Assembly (NCBI RefSeq): GCF_030315685.1
Contig: NZ_JASXSI010000002.1
Coordinates: forward strand, 124,001 to 188,000
Reading direction: 5' to 3'
DNA: 64,000 nucleotides
Source of the DNA: Gordonia sp. ABSL11-1
Lineage (GTDB): Bacteria > Actinomycetota > Actinomycetes > Mycobacteriales > Mycobacteriaceae
The translations under genes and the position numbers were made by a program. This document shows, piece after piece, positions 24,726-34,277 of this stretch (its first letter is position 1; every line of letters starts with the position of its first letter). The notes beneath the pieces were generated by a model that was not told where the DNA came from, searched no databases, and was given only the letters and a program-made list of their open reading frames with translations.

Positions 24726-25942
24726 GATCGGCTCGACAATCGGCCGCGACGCTGTGCGCCCGTCACCGTGCTTTGGGTGCTGCGCTCGTCGGACTGACGG
24801 TCGCCGCATTGGCCGGCTGCTCGACCGCTCCCGAGTACCCGGACACCATCACCGACGCGCAGAGCCTGGATTCGCTGGCACAGCCGACCATCTCGGTGAC
24901 GGGATGGCGGGACACGCCGATGAACGACAAGGCGGTCGGGGTGATGCCGGGTGCGCCGATCACGGTGACCGCACACGAGGGCAATCTCTCGTCGGTGGTC
25001 GTCTCCGGACCGGACGGACCGGTCGCGGGGAAGGTCTCCTCCGACGGCGCCCGCTGGGTGTCGAGTGACCCGTTGGACTTCGGGGCCGACTACACGCTCA
25101 CGGCGACCGCGCGCGGCCTCGACGGTCAGGGCGCGCGGAAGATCGGCTTCACCACGGCGTCCGCCGGCTCGTTGGCCGACGCCTCGACGGTGACCTCCGA
25201 CGGCGAGACCGTCGGCATCGGCCAACCGGTGGCGATCAATTTCGACACCCCGATCGTCGACAAGCGCAACGCGCAGAACGCGATCAAGGTGACCACCGAT
25301 CCGCCCGTCGAGGGCGCCTTCTACTGGCTCAACGACAGCATGGTGCGGTGGCGGCCCCAGCACTTCTGGAAGCCGGGGACCAAGGTCCACGTCGCGGTCA
25401 AGACCAAGGGCATCGACCTCGGCGACGGGGTCTTCGGCGACAACAACATGTCGTCCGACTTCACCGTCGGTCGCAGCTTCGTCGCGGTCGCCGATGACAA
25501 GACCAAGCAGATCACCGTCTCGGTGAACGGCACGGTCGTCAAGACGATGCCGACGTCGATGGGCAAGGACTCGACGCCGACGAACAACGGCACGTACATC
25601 GTCGCCGAACGTGAACCCAGCGTGATCATGGACTCGTCGACCTATGGCGTCCCGGTCAACTCGCCGGAGGGATACAAGGAGACCGTCTACGACGCGACCC
25701 GAATCTCGTTCAGCGGCATCTATGTCCACGCCGCGCCGTGGTCGCTCGGTGATCAGGGCGTCGACGACGTCAGCAACGGCTGCCTCAACGTGAGCACGGA
25801 GAACGCCGAGTGGTTCCTGAACCACTCGCTGCGTGGAGACGTCGTGATCGCGAAAAACACTGTCGGTCCACCGCTTCCGGGCGACGACGGGCTCGGCGAC
25901 TGGAACGTGCCGTGGTCGGTGTGGAAGAAGGGCAACGCGTGA
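24722..25942 (+). CDS. L,D-transpeptidase lipoprotein with an altered active-site motif
   Basis: A 406-residue exported lipoprotein: signal peptide with lipobox LAGC (Cys about 32), two Ig-like domains (about 55-265), then a YkuD catalytic domain. The family makes 3-3 peptidoglycan cross-links. His 336 (VHAAPW) and Cys 354 are present, but the motif is S-N-G-C where LdtMt2-type enzymes have S-H-G-C, and the residue after His 336 is Ala instead of Ser. The paralogue at 26331 keeps both. Activity may thus be altered. The GTG start overlaps the DUF3618 stop codon. It resembles LdtB (Rv2518c) in context. Confidence 0.9.
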   Translation: MRSARQSAATLCARHRALGAALVGLTVAALAGCSTAPEYPDTITDAQSLDSLAQPTISVTGWRDTPMNDKAVGVMPGAPITVTAHEGNLSSVVVSGPDGPVAGKVSSDGARWVSSDPLDFGADYTLTATARGLDGQGARKIGFTTASAGSLADASTVTSDGETVGIGQPVAINFDTPIVDKRNAQNAIKVTTDPPVEGAFYWLNDSMVRWRPQHFWKPGTKVHVAVKTKGIDLGDGVFGDNNMSSDFTVGRSFVAVADDKTKQITVSVNGTVVKTMPTSMGKDSTPTNNGTYIVAEREPSVIMDSSTYGVPVNSPEGYKETVYDATRISFSGIYVHAAPWSLGDQGVDDVSNGCLNVSTENAEWFLNHSLRGDVVIAKNTVGPPLPGDDGLGDWNVPWSVWKKGNA

Positions 25943-26034
25943 GCGCGACCTGACCGACCCGTGCGGAGGGCCTCGCGAACAGGCGATTTCACTTCTGTCG
26001 CCGCGACATGTAAGGTTCGTTCTCGCACCGGCAA

Positions 26035-26110
<76 letters not shown>

Positions 26111-26116
26111 CCACAC

Positions 26117-26146
26117 AAGACGCCCCGCCTCGACGCGGGGCGTCTT
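26117..26146 (+). terminator. Intrinsic terminator after tRNA-Lys
   Basis: AAGACGCCCCGC and GCGGGGCGTCTT form a perfect 12-bp stem with a 6-nt loop, followed by a short T-rich run. It directly follows the tRNA-Lys 3' end. Confidence 0.85.
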
Positions 26147-26330
26147 TCGTGTCGATCGGAGGTCCGCGCTGATCGGTCCCGCTCGGCGCTCTTCGTCGAC
26201 AGGCCGGGGACTCGGACAAACCGGTCGCGAAACGTCTCGTACACTAGTGGCCGAACCGTGCAACCGGGGGGGATACGTCGTCGCTGACGTCGCGCGGGTC
26301 GATGGTCGGTGCTTACTAGGTTGGAGGGTC

Positions 26331-27545
26331 ATGGGGATCGGTCGTACCCGCACAGGGGGTCGTTCGCCGCTCGCGCTCGTCGGCATTCTCGCCGCGGTCG
26401 TCGCAATGGTGTCGGCATGTTCGCAAGACCCGACGTACTCGTCGGATGTGCAGAGTTCCAGTCTGATCGACGACATGCTCAAGCCGGGCGTCGCGATCAC
26501 CGAGTGGTCGGACAAGCCGCTCGCCGATCAGGCGGTGGGGGTCCAGCCGGGCGCGCCGATCACGGTCGCGGCCCGCGAGGGTTCGATCACCGACGTGCGC
26601 ATCCCGAAGGCCGACGGGTCGCCGGTGAAGGGCACACTCTCCGAGGACGGCACGACGTGGACCAGCGCGGAACCGCTGGGCTACAACCGCACCTACACCC
26701 TCCAGGCGGACGCCGTGGGTATCGGCGGCAAGAGCACCAAGCGTGTCTCGTTCACCACGCAGGCGCCGAACAACCTGACGCAGGCTTACCTCACGCCGTC
26801 GCCCAACGAGACCGTCGGCGTCGGGCAGCCCGTCGCGGTGAAGTTCGACGAGCCCATCCCGAACAAGAAGGCCGCCCAGCAGGCCATCAAGATCACCACC
26901 GATCCACCGACCGAGGGCGCGTTCTACTGGATCAGCGAATCGGAGGTGCGCTGGCGTCCGCAGGAGTACTGGAAGCCCGGCACCAAGGTCAACGTCGCCG
27001 TCAACACCTACGGCATCAACCTCGGCGACGGGCTGTTCGGTCAAGAGAACGTCCGGACCAATTTCCGCATCGGGCGTTCGATGATCATCACCGCCGACGA
27101 CAACACCAAGCAGGTCGTGTTCAACCAGGACGGCAAGGTGATCCGCACGATGCCGACCTCGATGGGCAAGTCGGGCGACGAGACCGACAACGGTGTCTAC
27201 CTCGTGTCGGACAAGCACGACCACATCATCATGGACTCCTCGACCTATGGCGTGCCGATCAACTCCTCGAACGGCTACCGCACCCCGGTCGACTATGCGA
27301 CCCGAATGTCCTACAGTGGCATCTTCTTCCACTCGGCACCCTGGTCGGTCTGGGCGCAGGGCAACACCAACACCAGTCACGGTTGCCTGAATCTCAGTCC
27401 CGACAACGCGCTGTGGGTCATGAAGAACACCCTGCGCGGTGACCCGGTCGTCGTGAAGAACACCTCCGGGGGTGTCCTGTCGGGTACCGACGGACTCGGC
27501 GACTGGAACATCCCGTGGAGCGTGTGGTCGAAAGGCAATGCCTGA
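26331..27545 (+). CDS. L,D-transpeptidase lipoprotein (canonical active site)
   Basis: A 404-residue exported lipoprotein: signal peptide ending in the lipobox VSAC, two Ig-like domains, and a YkuD domain with HSAPWSVWAQG (His 334, Ser 335) and SHGCLN (Cys 352). The family cross-links peptidoglycan by 3-3 bonds and is the target of carbapenems. The ATG at 26331 is preceded by TTGGAGGG; the open frame upstream runs back into the tRNA and is not coding. It shares the same domain order and most core motifs with the protein at 24722, so the pair looks like an old duplication now separated by tRNA-Lys. It ends at a perfect hairpin. Confidence 0.94.
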   Translation: MGIGRTRTGGRSPLALVGILAAVVAMVSACSQDPTYSSDVQSSSLIDDMLKPGVAITEWSDKPLADQAVGVQPGAPITVAAREGSITDVRIPKADGSPVKGTLSEDGTTWTSAEPLGYNRTYTLQADAVGIGGKSTKRVSFTTQAPNNLTQAYLTPSPNETVGVGQPVAVKFDEPIPNKKAAQQAIKITTDPPTEGAFYWISESEVRWRPQEYWKPGTKVNVAVNTYGINLGDGLFGQENVRTNFRIGRSMIITADDNTKQVVFNQDGKVIRTMPTSMGKSGDETDNGVYLVSDKHDHIIMDSSTYGVPINSSNGYRTPVDYATRMSYSGIFFHSAPWSVWAQGNTNTSHGCLNLSPDNALWVMKNTLRGDPVVVKNTSGGVLSGTDGLGDWNIPWSVWSKGNA

Positions 27546-27583
27546 CCCGTCCGTCGTGACATGAGCGCATCACCATGAACGCA

Positions 27584-27623
27584 CGACGACCCTGCCGGAC
27601 CGAGCGGACCGGCAGGGTCGTCG
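27584..27623 (+). terminator. Stem-loop after the second L,D-transpeptidase gene
   Basis: CGACGACCCTGCCGG / CCGGCAGGGTCGTCG, a perfect 15-bp stem with a 10-nt loop, then GCGTTTC. It lies 38 bp past the stop codon. Confidence 0.8.
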
Positions 27624-27742
27624 GCGTTTCGCCCCGACCGATCCGGTGGATCGCTGCCGCCGCAGGCTCGTGCTGATGGTGCCACCGACCACTGTTACGA
27701 TCGCCGGTGACAGCAACGCCGACGACAAGGGTGCACAACGAC

Positions 27743-28885
27743 ATGGCCGACCGCTCCTCCTGGGAAACCGATGACCTGACCGCCTTGCGTGACCTCGCTC
27801 GCAGCTTCTGCGAGAAGGAGATCAAGCCGAACATCGAGAAGTTCATCGAGCAGCATCATGTCGATCGCGACCTGTGGAACAAGGCGGGGGACCTCGGTCT
27901 CCTGTGCATGTCGATCCCCGAGGAATACGGCGGCGGGGGAGGTACCTTCGCGCACGAGGCCGTCCTGATCGAGGAGCAGGCGCGCATCGCCGATTCGTCG
28001 TGGGGCGCGAGCCTGCACAACGGCATCGTCGCGCACTACCTTCTCGCCTACGGATCCGAGGAGCAGAAGAAGGCCTGGCTGCCGAAATTGGCCAGCGGCG
28101 AGGTGGTCGGTGCGATCGCGATGACCGAACCCGGCACCGGCTCGGATCTGCAGAACGTCAAGACCAAGGCGATCCAGCAGGGCGACGAGTACGTCATCGA
28201 CGGCTCGAAGACCTTCATCACCAACGGCGGCCAGGCCGACCTGATCATCGTCGTGGCCAAAACGGATGTGAGCGAGGGTGCGAAGGGCATCTCACTGATC
28301 CTCGTCGAGGCCGATCGCGAGGGATTCCGCCGCGGACGCATCTTGGACAAGGTGGGGCAGCGCGGTCAGGACACCTCGGAGCTGTTCTTCGACGGGGTGC
28401 GCGTGCCGACCTCGAATCTGCTCGGCGCCGAGGAGGGGCAGGGCTTCATCCAGCTGATGCAGCAGCTTCCCCAGGAACGCCTCATCATCGCGGTGGCGTC
28501 GGTCGCCGGGATGGAGGCCGCGGTCGCGCAGACGATCGAATACACCAAGGACCGCACCGCTTTCGGCCGGCCGATCTTCGGGTTCCAGAACACCAAGTTC
28601 AAACTCGCCGAGGCCGCCACCGAGACGCGGATCGCGCGCGTGTTCGTCGACGACTGCATCACCAAGCACCTCGACGGGGCCCTCGACATCCCGACGGTCG
28701 CGATGGCGAAGTGGTGGACCAGCGACCGGGCGATGGTCGTCGCCGACGAATGCCTCCAGCTCTTCGGCGGCTACGGGTACATGAACGAGTACCCGATCGC
28801 CCGGATGTGGGCGGACAACCGAGTGCAGAAGATCTATGCCGGGACCAACGAGATCATGAAGGAGATCATCGCCCGCTCTCTGTGA
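27743..28885 (+). CDS. Acyl-CoA dehydrogenase
   Basis: A 380-residue FAD flavoenzyme catalysing the first, alpha,beta-desaturating step of acyl-CoA oxidation. AMTEPGTGSDLQNVKTKA and FITNGGQADLIIVVAKT bind FAD; LFFDGVRVP, RTAFGRPIFGFQ and the C-terminal QLFGGYGYMNEYPIARMWAD and AGTNEIMKEIIARSL are family signatures. The C-terminal Gly-Tyr-Gly-Tyr segment and conserved acidic residues fit the medium/long-chain group; chain length cannot be stated. The ATG at 27743 gives the standard length; a GTG at 27707 would add 12 residues. It converges on the DUF218 gene with an 11-bp gap. The electron acceptor would be ETF. Confidence 0.93.
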   Translation: MADRSSWETDDLTALRDLARSFCEKEIKPNIEKFIEQHHVDRDLWNKAGDLGLLCMSIPEEYGGGGGTFAHEAVLIEEQARIADSSWGASLHNGIVAHYLLAYGSEEQKKAWLPKLASGEVVGAIAMTEPGTGSDLQNVKTKAIQQGDEYVIDGSKTFITNGGQADLIIVVAKTDVSEGAKGISLILVEADREGFRRGRILDKVGQRGQDTSELFFDGVRVPTSNLLGAEEGQGFIQLMQQLPQERLIIAVASVAGMEAAVAQTIEYTKDRTAFGRPIFGFQNTKFKLAEAATETRIARVFVDDCITKHLDGALDIPTVAMAKWWTSDRAMVVADECLQLFGGYGYMNEYPIARMWADNRVQKIYAGTNEIMKEIIARSL

Positions 28886-28896
28886 GCAGTCGTCGT

Positions 28897-29757
28897 TCAG
28901 CCGGGCAGTCCGAGCACCGAGATGCCGTCGCGGTACATCGCCCACTGCTCTCGCTTGTCCAGGACGGGCCAGACGTTCTGGACGTAGCCGTTGAGGGTGG
29001 CCATCGCCCCGACCACCGGCACTCCCGCGGTGATGAAGTCGACGACCCCGCGCCGGATGTGGTTGGGGTCGGTGACGATCACGGCACTGCCCGCGCCGAT
29101 CCGACGCATCAGCATCGCCGACTGCACCGCGTTGCCCGCCGTCGAGGTGGCGCGGTGCTCGGCGTGTACGCGAGAGGCCGGTAGGCCGTGCCGGATCAGC
29201 CAGGCGCGCATCGCGGCCGCCTCGGTGATCCCGCGCTTCGGGTTTCCGCCGGTCACGATCACCGGGGATCCGGGCGCCATGAACGCCTGGCCGAGACCGG
29301 TCGTGAGCCGGCCGATCAACTCGGGACGCATCGCCCCGTCCGGCAGGAGTCCGTACCCCAGGATGACCACGGCCGTCCGGGGCCCGATGATGGCCGGCAG
29401 CGGGTTCGGCGGGGTCAGGGACTGGGAGAGAATCGCGTTGAGCAGTGTGTCCACGCGACCACGTTTGCCGGCGTCGATCGCCCCCAGTCGCGCGAGCGAG
29501 TCGTTCTTGGTGATCAGGTCGTAGCCGTAATCGGCATAGATGGCGCGCAGCGCGAGCGCGTTCGTGTCCCGCGGATTCGTTCGCAGCGCGGTGTTGAGAT
29601 GGCCGATCGCGACGTACGGGTTGCCGGAGTTGAACGCGGTCGCCGCACGCTTGTAGTCGGCGGCCGGGGCGGCGTGTGCGGGCGCCGCGACGGCCAGACC
29701 GCCGGCGATCGCGACGGTCATCACGAGGGTGGCGATCGTGCGCAGAAGTGTCTTCAT
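28897..29757 (-). CDS. Exported YdcF-like (DUF218) protein
   Basis: 286 residues with a cleavable signal peptide (VMTVAIAGGLAVAAPAHAAP), a short helical, TPR-like repeat region (about 33-110: AATAFNSGNPYVAIGHLNTA), then a DUF218 domain: AVVILGYGLLPDGAMRPELI, VIVTGGNPKRGITEAAAMRAW, EHRATSTAGNAVQSAML and VIVTDPNHIRR. Related SanA/ElyC/YdcF proteins act in envelope metabolism, and YdcF binds S-adenosylmethionine; the reaction is not known. The helical repeat region before DUF218 suggests partner binding. The start is divergent from the DUF4185 gene across an AT-rich promoter region. Confidence 0.86.
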   Translation of the reverse strand: MKTLLRTIATLVMTVAIAGGLAVAAPAHAAPAADYKRAATAFNSGNPYVAIGHLNTALRTNPRDTNALALRAIYADYGYDLITKNDSLARLGAIDAGKRGRVDTLLNAILSQSLTPPNPLPAIIGPRTAVVILGYGLLPDGAMRPELIGRLTTGLGQAFMAPGSPVIVTGGNPKRGITEAAAMRAWLIRHGLPASRVHAEHRATSTAGNAVQSAMLMRRIGAGSAVIVTDPNHIRRGVVDFITAGVPVVGAMATLNGYVQNVWPVLDKREQWAMYRDGISVLGLPG

Positions 29758-29885
29758 TGTGACAACAGTAAACAGATGTGGCTGAAGTGAATAATGAGTT
29801 TACGGTTTCGCTATCGCTTCGTGTCGAGCTCGCAAGGTCTTCCCGGTGATACATTCCTCCTGATCACACCGAGGGGATGCCCGAC

Positions 29886-31382
29886 ATGACCGTGCGTACC
29901 GCATGCTGGACGGCGGTCTGCGCTGCGGCGACGACGGCCTGCCTGGCGGGCGTGATCAGTCCGGTGGCCACCGCCGCGCCGAGGCCGTTGCCCAGCTCGG
30001 GGTGCGTCGTCGATCTCCCGCCCGCGCCGTCTGCGAAACCGTTCGATCCGCGTGATCTGATCCCACGATTGCCCGATCACATCGGGATACCGCTGCCGTA
30101 CCCACGCATTCTTCCGGTGCCCGAGCCGCAGTCGCCGGAGAAGCCGCCGGTGCGCATCCCCTCCCAGCCGCCGCCGACGAATCCGTGCACGGACCCGTGT
30201 CCGGACATCACCGACCCGCCGAAGCCGAAGGCCGACCGTCCGGCGCTCTCCATCGAGTTCCCCAAGATCACTCTCGATCCGGCACCCAAGGACATCCCGG
30301 TCCCGGTGCCGAACCCGAACCCGGCACCCATCCCACCGCCGCCGCCCGCCGTCGACCCGGGCAGCGAACGTGCGCCCGTGACGATGAAGCCGCGCCCGCC
30401 CCGCGTGCGCGACGTCGACCTCGTGTCCACTCTGACGGGCAAGGGATCAACGAGTCGGACCGACAAACGCTGGCAGATCAACGGAACCGATCTCGGCATC
30501 ATGTGGGAGTCGCGCCCGGGACAGATCGCCGTCGCGTTCGGGGACACCTTCGGCCGTGGCTTCCGCCCGCCGGGCGCCAACGGACGGGATTGGCGCAGCA
30601 ACGTTCTGGGCTTCAGCTCGGACCGGAAACTCGACGACGGCATGTCGATCGACACGATGGTCCAGGACAGCCGATGCCATGCGGCGCAGGTGCTGAGTGC
30701 GCGACACATCGACCGATATGAGATGACCACCATCCCGACCTCGGGCTTCGCGATCGGGGACCGGCAGTACATGAGCTACATGTCGGTGCGCACCTGGGGG
30801 CCGATCCCCGGCGTGTGGCTGACCAACTACGGCGGTCTGGCCTACTCCGACGATCACGGGTCGACGTGGACCAAGGACCCGCATGCGCGCTGGGACAACG
30901 TCTTCGGGACCAGCCAGTTCCAGGTGTCGTCGATGGTCCCACAGGGCGACCACGTCTACATGTTCGGGACGCCCAACTCGCGCATCGGATCGGTCGGACT
31001 GGCGCGTGTACGCACCGACCGGGTGCTGAACAAGACCGCCTATCAGTACTGGCGTGACGGGCGTTGGGTGCCGGCGCGCGACGGCAACGTGGCATCGCCG
31101 CTGTTCTTCGGCCCGGCCGGCGAGCTGTCGGCGCGATACGACGCCGCCTCGGCCCGTTGGCAACTCAGCTATCTGGACGCAGTGCGCGGATCGATTGTGT
31201 TGCGCACTGCCCGGACGCCTCAGGGGGTGTGGTCCGAACCCGCAGAGCTGGTGCACTCCGCGCGCTACGCCCAGCTCTACGGCGGGTTCCTGCACCCATG
31301 GTCGAGCGGCAGGGACCTGTACTTCACGATGTCGACGTGGACGGAGTACAACGTCTCGCTGATGCGCGCCGCCATCGGGTGA
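29886..31382 (+). CDS. Exported DUF4185 beta-propeller-like protein with Pro-rich N-terminus
   Basis: 498 residues. A signal peptide (about 1-33, ending VATAAP) is followed by a long Pro-rich segment (about 35-170, with repeats such as PVPVPNPNPAPIPPPPP), then a DUF4185 domain with TDLGIMWESRPGQIAVAFGD, NVLGFSSDRKLDDG, WLTNYGGLAYSDDHGSTW and RYDAASARWQLSYLD, resembling a glycosidase-like five-bladed propeller. Pro-rich stalks often span the cell wall. No catalytic residues can be assigned. The ATG at 29886 is chosen because GAGGGG lies 9 nt upstream; the ATG at 29877 directly abuts that sequence. A terminator hairpin is embedded in its last codons. Confidence 0.85.
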   Translation: MTVRTACWTAVCAAATTACLAGVISPVATAAPRPLPSSGCVVDLPPAPSAKPFDPRDLIPRLPDHIGIPLPYPRILPVPEPQSPEKPPVRIPSQPPPTNPCTDPCPDITDPPKPKADRPALSIEFPKITLDPAPKDIPVPVPNPNPAPIPPPPPAVDPGSERAPVTMKPRPPRVRDVDLVSTLTGKGSTSRTDKRWQINGTDLGIMWESRPGQIAVAFGDTFGRGFRPPGANGRDWRSNVLGFSSDRKLDDGMSIDTMVQDSRCHAAQVLSARHIDRYEMTTIPTSGFAIGDRQYMSYMSVRTWGPIPGVWLTNYGGLAYSDDHGSTWTKDPHARWDNVFGTSQFQVSSMVPQGDHVYMFGTPNSRIGSVGLARVRTDRVLNKTAYQYWRDGRWVPARDGNVASPLFFGPAGELSARYDAASARWQLSYLDAVRGSIVLRTARTPQGVWSEPAELVHSARYAQLYGGFLHPWSSGRDLYFTMSTWTEYNVSLMRAAIG

Positions 31383-31396
31383 CGCGCATCAGCGAG
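31355..31396. terminator. Stem-loop overlapping the 3' end of the DUF4185 gene
   Basis: CTCGCTGATGCGCG (31355-31368) and CGCGCATCAGCGAG (31383-31396) are perfectly complementary over 14 bp. The loop of 14 nt contains the stop codon. The next gene (31407) converges, so the hairpin may terminate both. Confidence 0.65.
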
Positions 31397-31406
31397 GACG
31401 GGGGTG

Positions 31407-32021
31407 TTACGGCGTGTTGATCCAGGTCAGGATCGCCTGTCCGGCCTGAGGATCGCCGTTGTTGATCCCGACGGCGGCGCCGATCGCCGCGCCGACCCCG
31501 GCGCCCCAGATGCAGCCGACGATGACCAGGCAGCCGACGATGAGACCGACGATCGCGCCGACCGCGGTGGCGACGCCGCCGCCGCGGTTCCAGCCGTTGT
31601 TGATGTGCCAGATCATCTTCTGGTAGGCCCGATCCTTCTTGGCCGACACAGGATGGACACCTGCCGCGATGGCCGCCCGTGTCTGTGGGGTGATCACCGG
31701 GGTGAACGTGGCCGACGTCCGGTCGGCACTGACGTTCGCGCGCAACGGGACCACAGCGCCACCCATCGGGATCGTCAGCGCCACGCGATCGATCGTGCGG
31801 CCGTCCGGATCGACGACGGTGAGTTCGTCGCCCGCGGGAGTGGGGATGAATGTCGCGTTGCGCAGGACCGAGGTGATCGATCCGCCGTCGCCGCCGGCCG
31901 ACGTGAGGTGCGAGGGGGTGCCCGTGGACGGGGCTCCGTGTGCGGTTGCCGTGGCGACGACGGTGAGTGTGGATGCGGCGATGGCGACGATGGCCAGAAA
32001 GACGAGCCTGACGAGTTTCAT
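31407..32021 (-). CDS. Exported protein of unknown function with C-terminal glycine-zipper segment
   Basis: 204 residues, not recognised. The signal peptide (LVFLAIVAIAASTLTVVATA) is cleaved near HGAP. The middle (about 45-120) looks beta-rich: GDELTVVDPDGRTIDRVALT, then RTSATFTPVITPQTRAAIAAG. The last third contains a Gly/Ala/Ile-rich hydrophobic stretch (VGAIVGLIVGCLVIVGCIWG, then GAGVGAAIGAAVG) that could insert in a membrane or pack as a glycine zipper. Two-part proteins like this recur among exported proteins of Gordonia and Rhodococcus (from memory), with no known role. A perfect palindrome lies just before the ATG. Confidence 0.75.
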   Translation of the reverse strand: MKLVRLVFLAIVAIAASTLTVVATATAHGAPSTGTPSHLTSAGGDGGSITSVLRNATFIPTPAGDELTVVDPDGRTIDRVALTIPMGGAVVPLRANVSADRTSATFTPVITPQTRAAIAAGVHPVSAKKDRAYQKMIWHINNGWNRGGGVATAVGAIVGLIVGCLVIVGCIWGAGVGAAIGAAVGINNGDPQAGQAILTWINTP

Positions 32022-32022
32022 G

Positions 32023-32035
32023 CGAATCCGATTCG
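32023..32035. promoter_or_regulatory. Palindrome directly upstream of the 31407-32021 start codon
   Basis: CGAATC-C-GATTCG is perfectly symmetric and occupies the place where a ribosome site would be expected (2-14 nt before the ATG). It could be an operator or an RNA hairpin that limits translation. There is no other clear Shine-Dalgarno sequence. Confidence 0.35.
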
Positions 32036-32141
32036 TGTGATGGATGATGCAGGGGCGGTGGATGACTGGGTCGATCTGCCGGTCAGCTTACCGTGAGTCC
32101 GGACATTTCCGACACCGTGCGGCGTTCGGTCATCGGAGTGT

Positions 32142-34199
32142 TCACCCGATGCTGAAGGTGGCTGTGGTGCCGGTGAACGGCCGGGTGGTCCCGTCCGGCC
32201 TACGGGCGTCGCCGTGGTAACGGATACGGAATCGTCCGGCGGTGCCCGATGGTGTCGTCCACTCGATCCGGATCACCGAGGCCTCCGGCTGACCCGCCGG
32301 TCTCCGCCACCGCAGTTCGGTCTCCCAGTCGTTGTCGGTCGCGATCGTCGACCAGTTCGTCCCGGAGCGACGCTGCACCTCTAGATAGGTGCCGCCGGTG
32401 TGGAAGTCATTGGTCGGATGCGCGCCGACGAACTCGGCGGCCACCACTGCGCCGGGCCGGTGCCGGCCGGCCGACTGCTGCAGGACGTCACCGAACCGGC
32501 GACCCGTCACCGGACGGTCGGCGGGAACCGGCGGCAGGAGGTCCGGCTGGAATCCGGACTTGTCGAGCGGGGCCGGCCCCCGCGACACGGTCGAACCGGC
32601 GGCCATCGCGGCCGCCAGGGTGTGGAACTCCTGCATGTACGCCGACAGAGTCCACCGGCCGTACTGGGTCTCGCCGCCCTCGTACTGCTGGGCGTCGTAC
32701 TCCTCGGGGGTCGTGACGTACTGCGTGTACGCGTTGGAATATCCCTGCACGAGCACGGTGTCCATCGACACCTTGAGCGCGTCCGCGACCACCCGGCGCA
32801 GCCGGAGACCGGCGACGATGGTCACCTCGGCGGGAACCCCGATCAAGACGAGCTCGCCGATCCGCATGATCTGCAGCGGCACCACATGCGGGATCCACGG
32901 CGCCGGCGGCAGCAGACCGAGCGGGAAGAGGACGAGCTTGGGCGCCTGCATGTCGCGGATCCATGGCGAGACCGGCGGACGGCGATCGCCGCCGAACGCG
33001 GTCACCACCGGATTCGTCATGCCCTCCTTCAGGAACGGGAGCTGCGACTTCCAGTTGTCCTCGGTGCTGGTCGCCGCTGCTGCCGCGCCCATCATCGCCG
33101 GGGTCGTCGAGACCCGTCTGCCTTCCGGCGTGTAGATGCCGTCGATGGACACCGCGGACATGTCGACATAGCGCACGATGGAGTCGACACCGCCACGGCT
33201 CATTGGTCGCGCGCCGTCGAAAGCGGCTCGGCCCGAGCGGTATTGGCGTTCGCCGATGATCTCGCAGTTGCGTTTGTTGTTGTCGGTCGGCCCGCCCGGG
33301 TGCATCTTGACCAGGTCGAGGTTGGGGGTCATGTCACCGCTGTTGGTCTGCGGGAAGGCGGCGACGAAGCCGGGCCGCGTGCTCTCCCACCGGTAGCTGG
33401 CGTAGCCCTTGTTGTCGCCGGCGATGAGGCGGTTGCGGTCGGTGAGTGACGTGCCGTGGGTCGAGAACCAGGTGATCGCACCGACATCCGTGCCTCCCTG
33501 GCGCAGCCGCAGCACCGTGACGCCTGGATCGATCGCTCCCGGGAACTCCTTGCGATCCGAACCGGGATTGAGGTCGAAGGCCACCTTCGAGCGGTTCCGG
33601 CTCGCATTGTGCAGCTCATCACGACCGAGTGCGATGCTGCCCGGCGCGAGATTCTCGTGTGCGCGCACGATGGCGGTGAAGATCCCGTCGAGCTCGGCGG
33701 CGTATGAGTTCTTCTTGAACCCGTAGGCCGCCAGCGAGTAGGCGAAGTCCCATGCCGTCCCGCCGCAGGACGCGTGCGTGTGGGTGGCGTTGAGATTGAC
33801 GTTGCGCTCGGAGTAGAGATCGCCGAAACGCGCTCGCAGCCGGGGCATGAGACCCATGTGATGCGACTGGAACACACAGGCGATGTCGCTGGTCACGAAG
33901 ACCACGCGGTCACCGGTGGACCGGTCGACCACGATGTAGGCGCGCGCCCAGCACCTCTGCAACAGGCCTTCGGCGACCTGGTCCGCGTCGGAGTACCCCA
34001 TCATGCCCTGGCCGGCGATCGCGCCGGTCACGTCGGCGATCCCACACCCGACGAGGAAGTCGGTGGATCCCGCCGGGGCCGCCCCGTCCACCCCGTTCGG
34101 CGCCGCATGCGCGACCGGCTGACCGGTCACGAGTGCGACGCCGCCCCCGACGGCGGTTGCGGCGGCCCCGGCGAGAAGCTGTCGGCGACTCACGTCCAT
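32142..34199 (-). CDS. Neutral ceramidase, Tat-exported
   Basis: 685 residues. A twin-arginine signal (SRRQLLAGAAATAVGGGVAL) is followed by a neutral/alkaline non-lysosomal ceramidase domain: FLVGCGIADVTGAIAGQGMMGY, TSDIACVF, NATHTHASCGGTAWDF (zinc-ligand histidines), WFSTHGTSL, NSGDMTPNL (catalytic Ser region) and QGYSNAYTQYVTTPEEYDAQ. A C-terminal Ig-like domain begins near 550. The enzyme cleaves the amide of ceramide into sphingosine and fatty acid, outside the membrane after export. It is the last gene of a probable oxidase-tetR-ceramidase unit. The length is typical of bacterial neutral ceramidases. Confidence 0.93.
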   Translation of the reverse strand: MDVSRRQLLAGAAATAVGGGVALVTGQPVAHAAPNGVDGAAPAGSTDFLVGCGIADVTGAIAGQGMMGYSDADQVAEGLLQRCWARAYIVVDRSTGDRVVFVTSDIACVFQSHHMGLMPRLRARFGDLYSERNVNLNATHTHASCGGTAWDFAYSLAAYGFKKNSYAAELDGIFTAIVRAHENLAPGSIALGRDELHNASRNRSKVAFDLNPGSDRKEFPGAIDPGVTVLRLRQGGTDVGAITWFSTHGTSLTDRNRLIAGDNKGYASYRWESTRPGFVAAFPQTNSGDMTPNLDLVKMHPGGPTDNNKRNCEIIGERQYRSGRAAFDGARPMSRGGVDSIVRYVDMSAVSIDGIYTPEGRRVSTTPAMMGAAAAATSTEDNWKSQLPFLKEGMTNPVVTAFGGDRRPPVSPWIRDMQAPKLVLFPLGLLPPAPWIPHVVPLQIMRIGELVLIGVPAEVTIVAGLRLRRVVADALKVSMDTVLVQGYSNAYTQYVTTPEEYDAQQYEGGETQYGRWTLSAYMQEFHTLAAAMAAGSTVSRGPAPLDKSGFQPDLLPPVPADRPVTGRRFGDVLQQSAGRHRPGAVVAAEFVGAHPTNDFHTGGTYLEVQRRSGTNWSTIATDNDWETELRWRRPAGQPEASVIRIEWTTPSGTAGRFRIRYHGDARRPDGTTRPFTGTTATFSIG

Positions 34200-34277
34200 G
34201 GTCGTTCCCCCTTGTGTTCGAGCCTGTTTCGCGGTGTCGCGGTAGGTCTGACGCGTCTCACCGGACGTCGTCTGCGG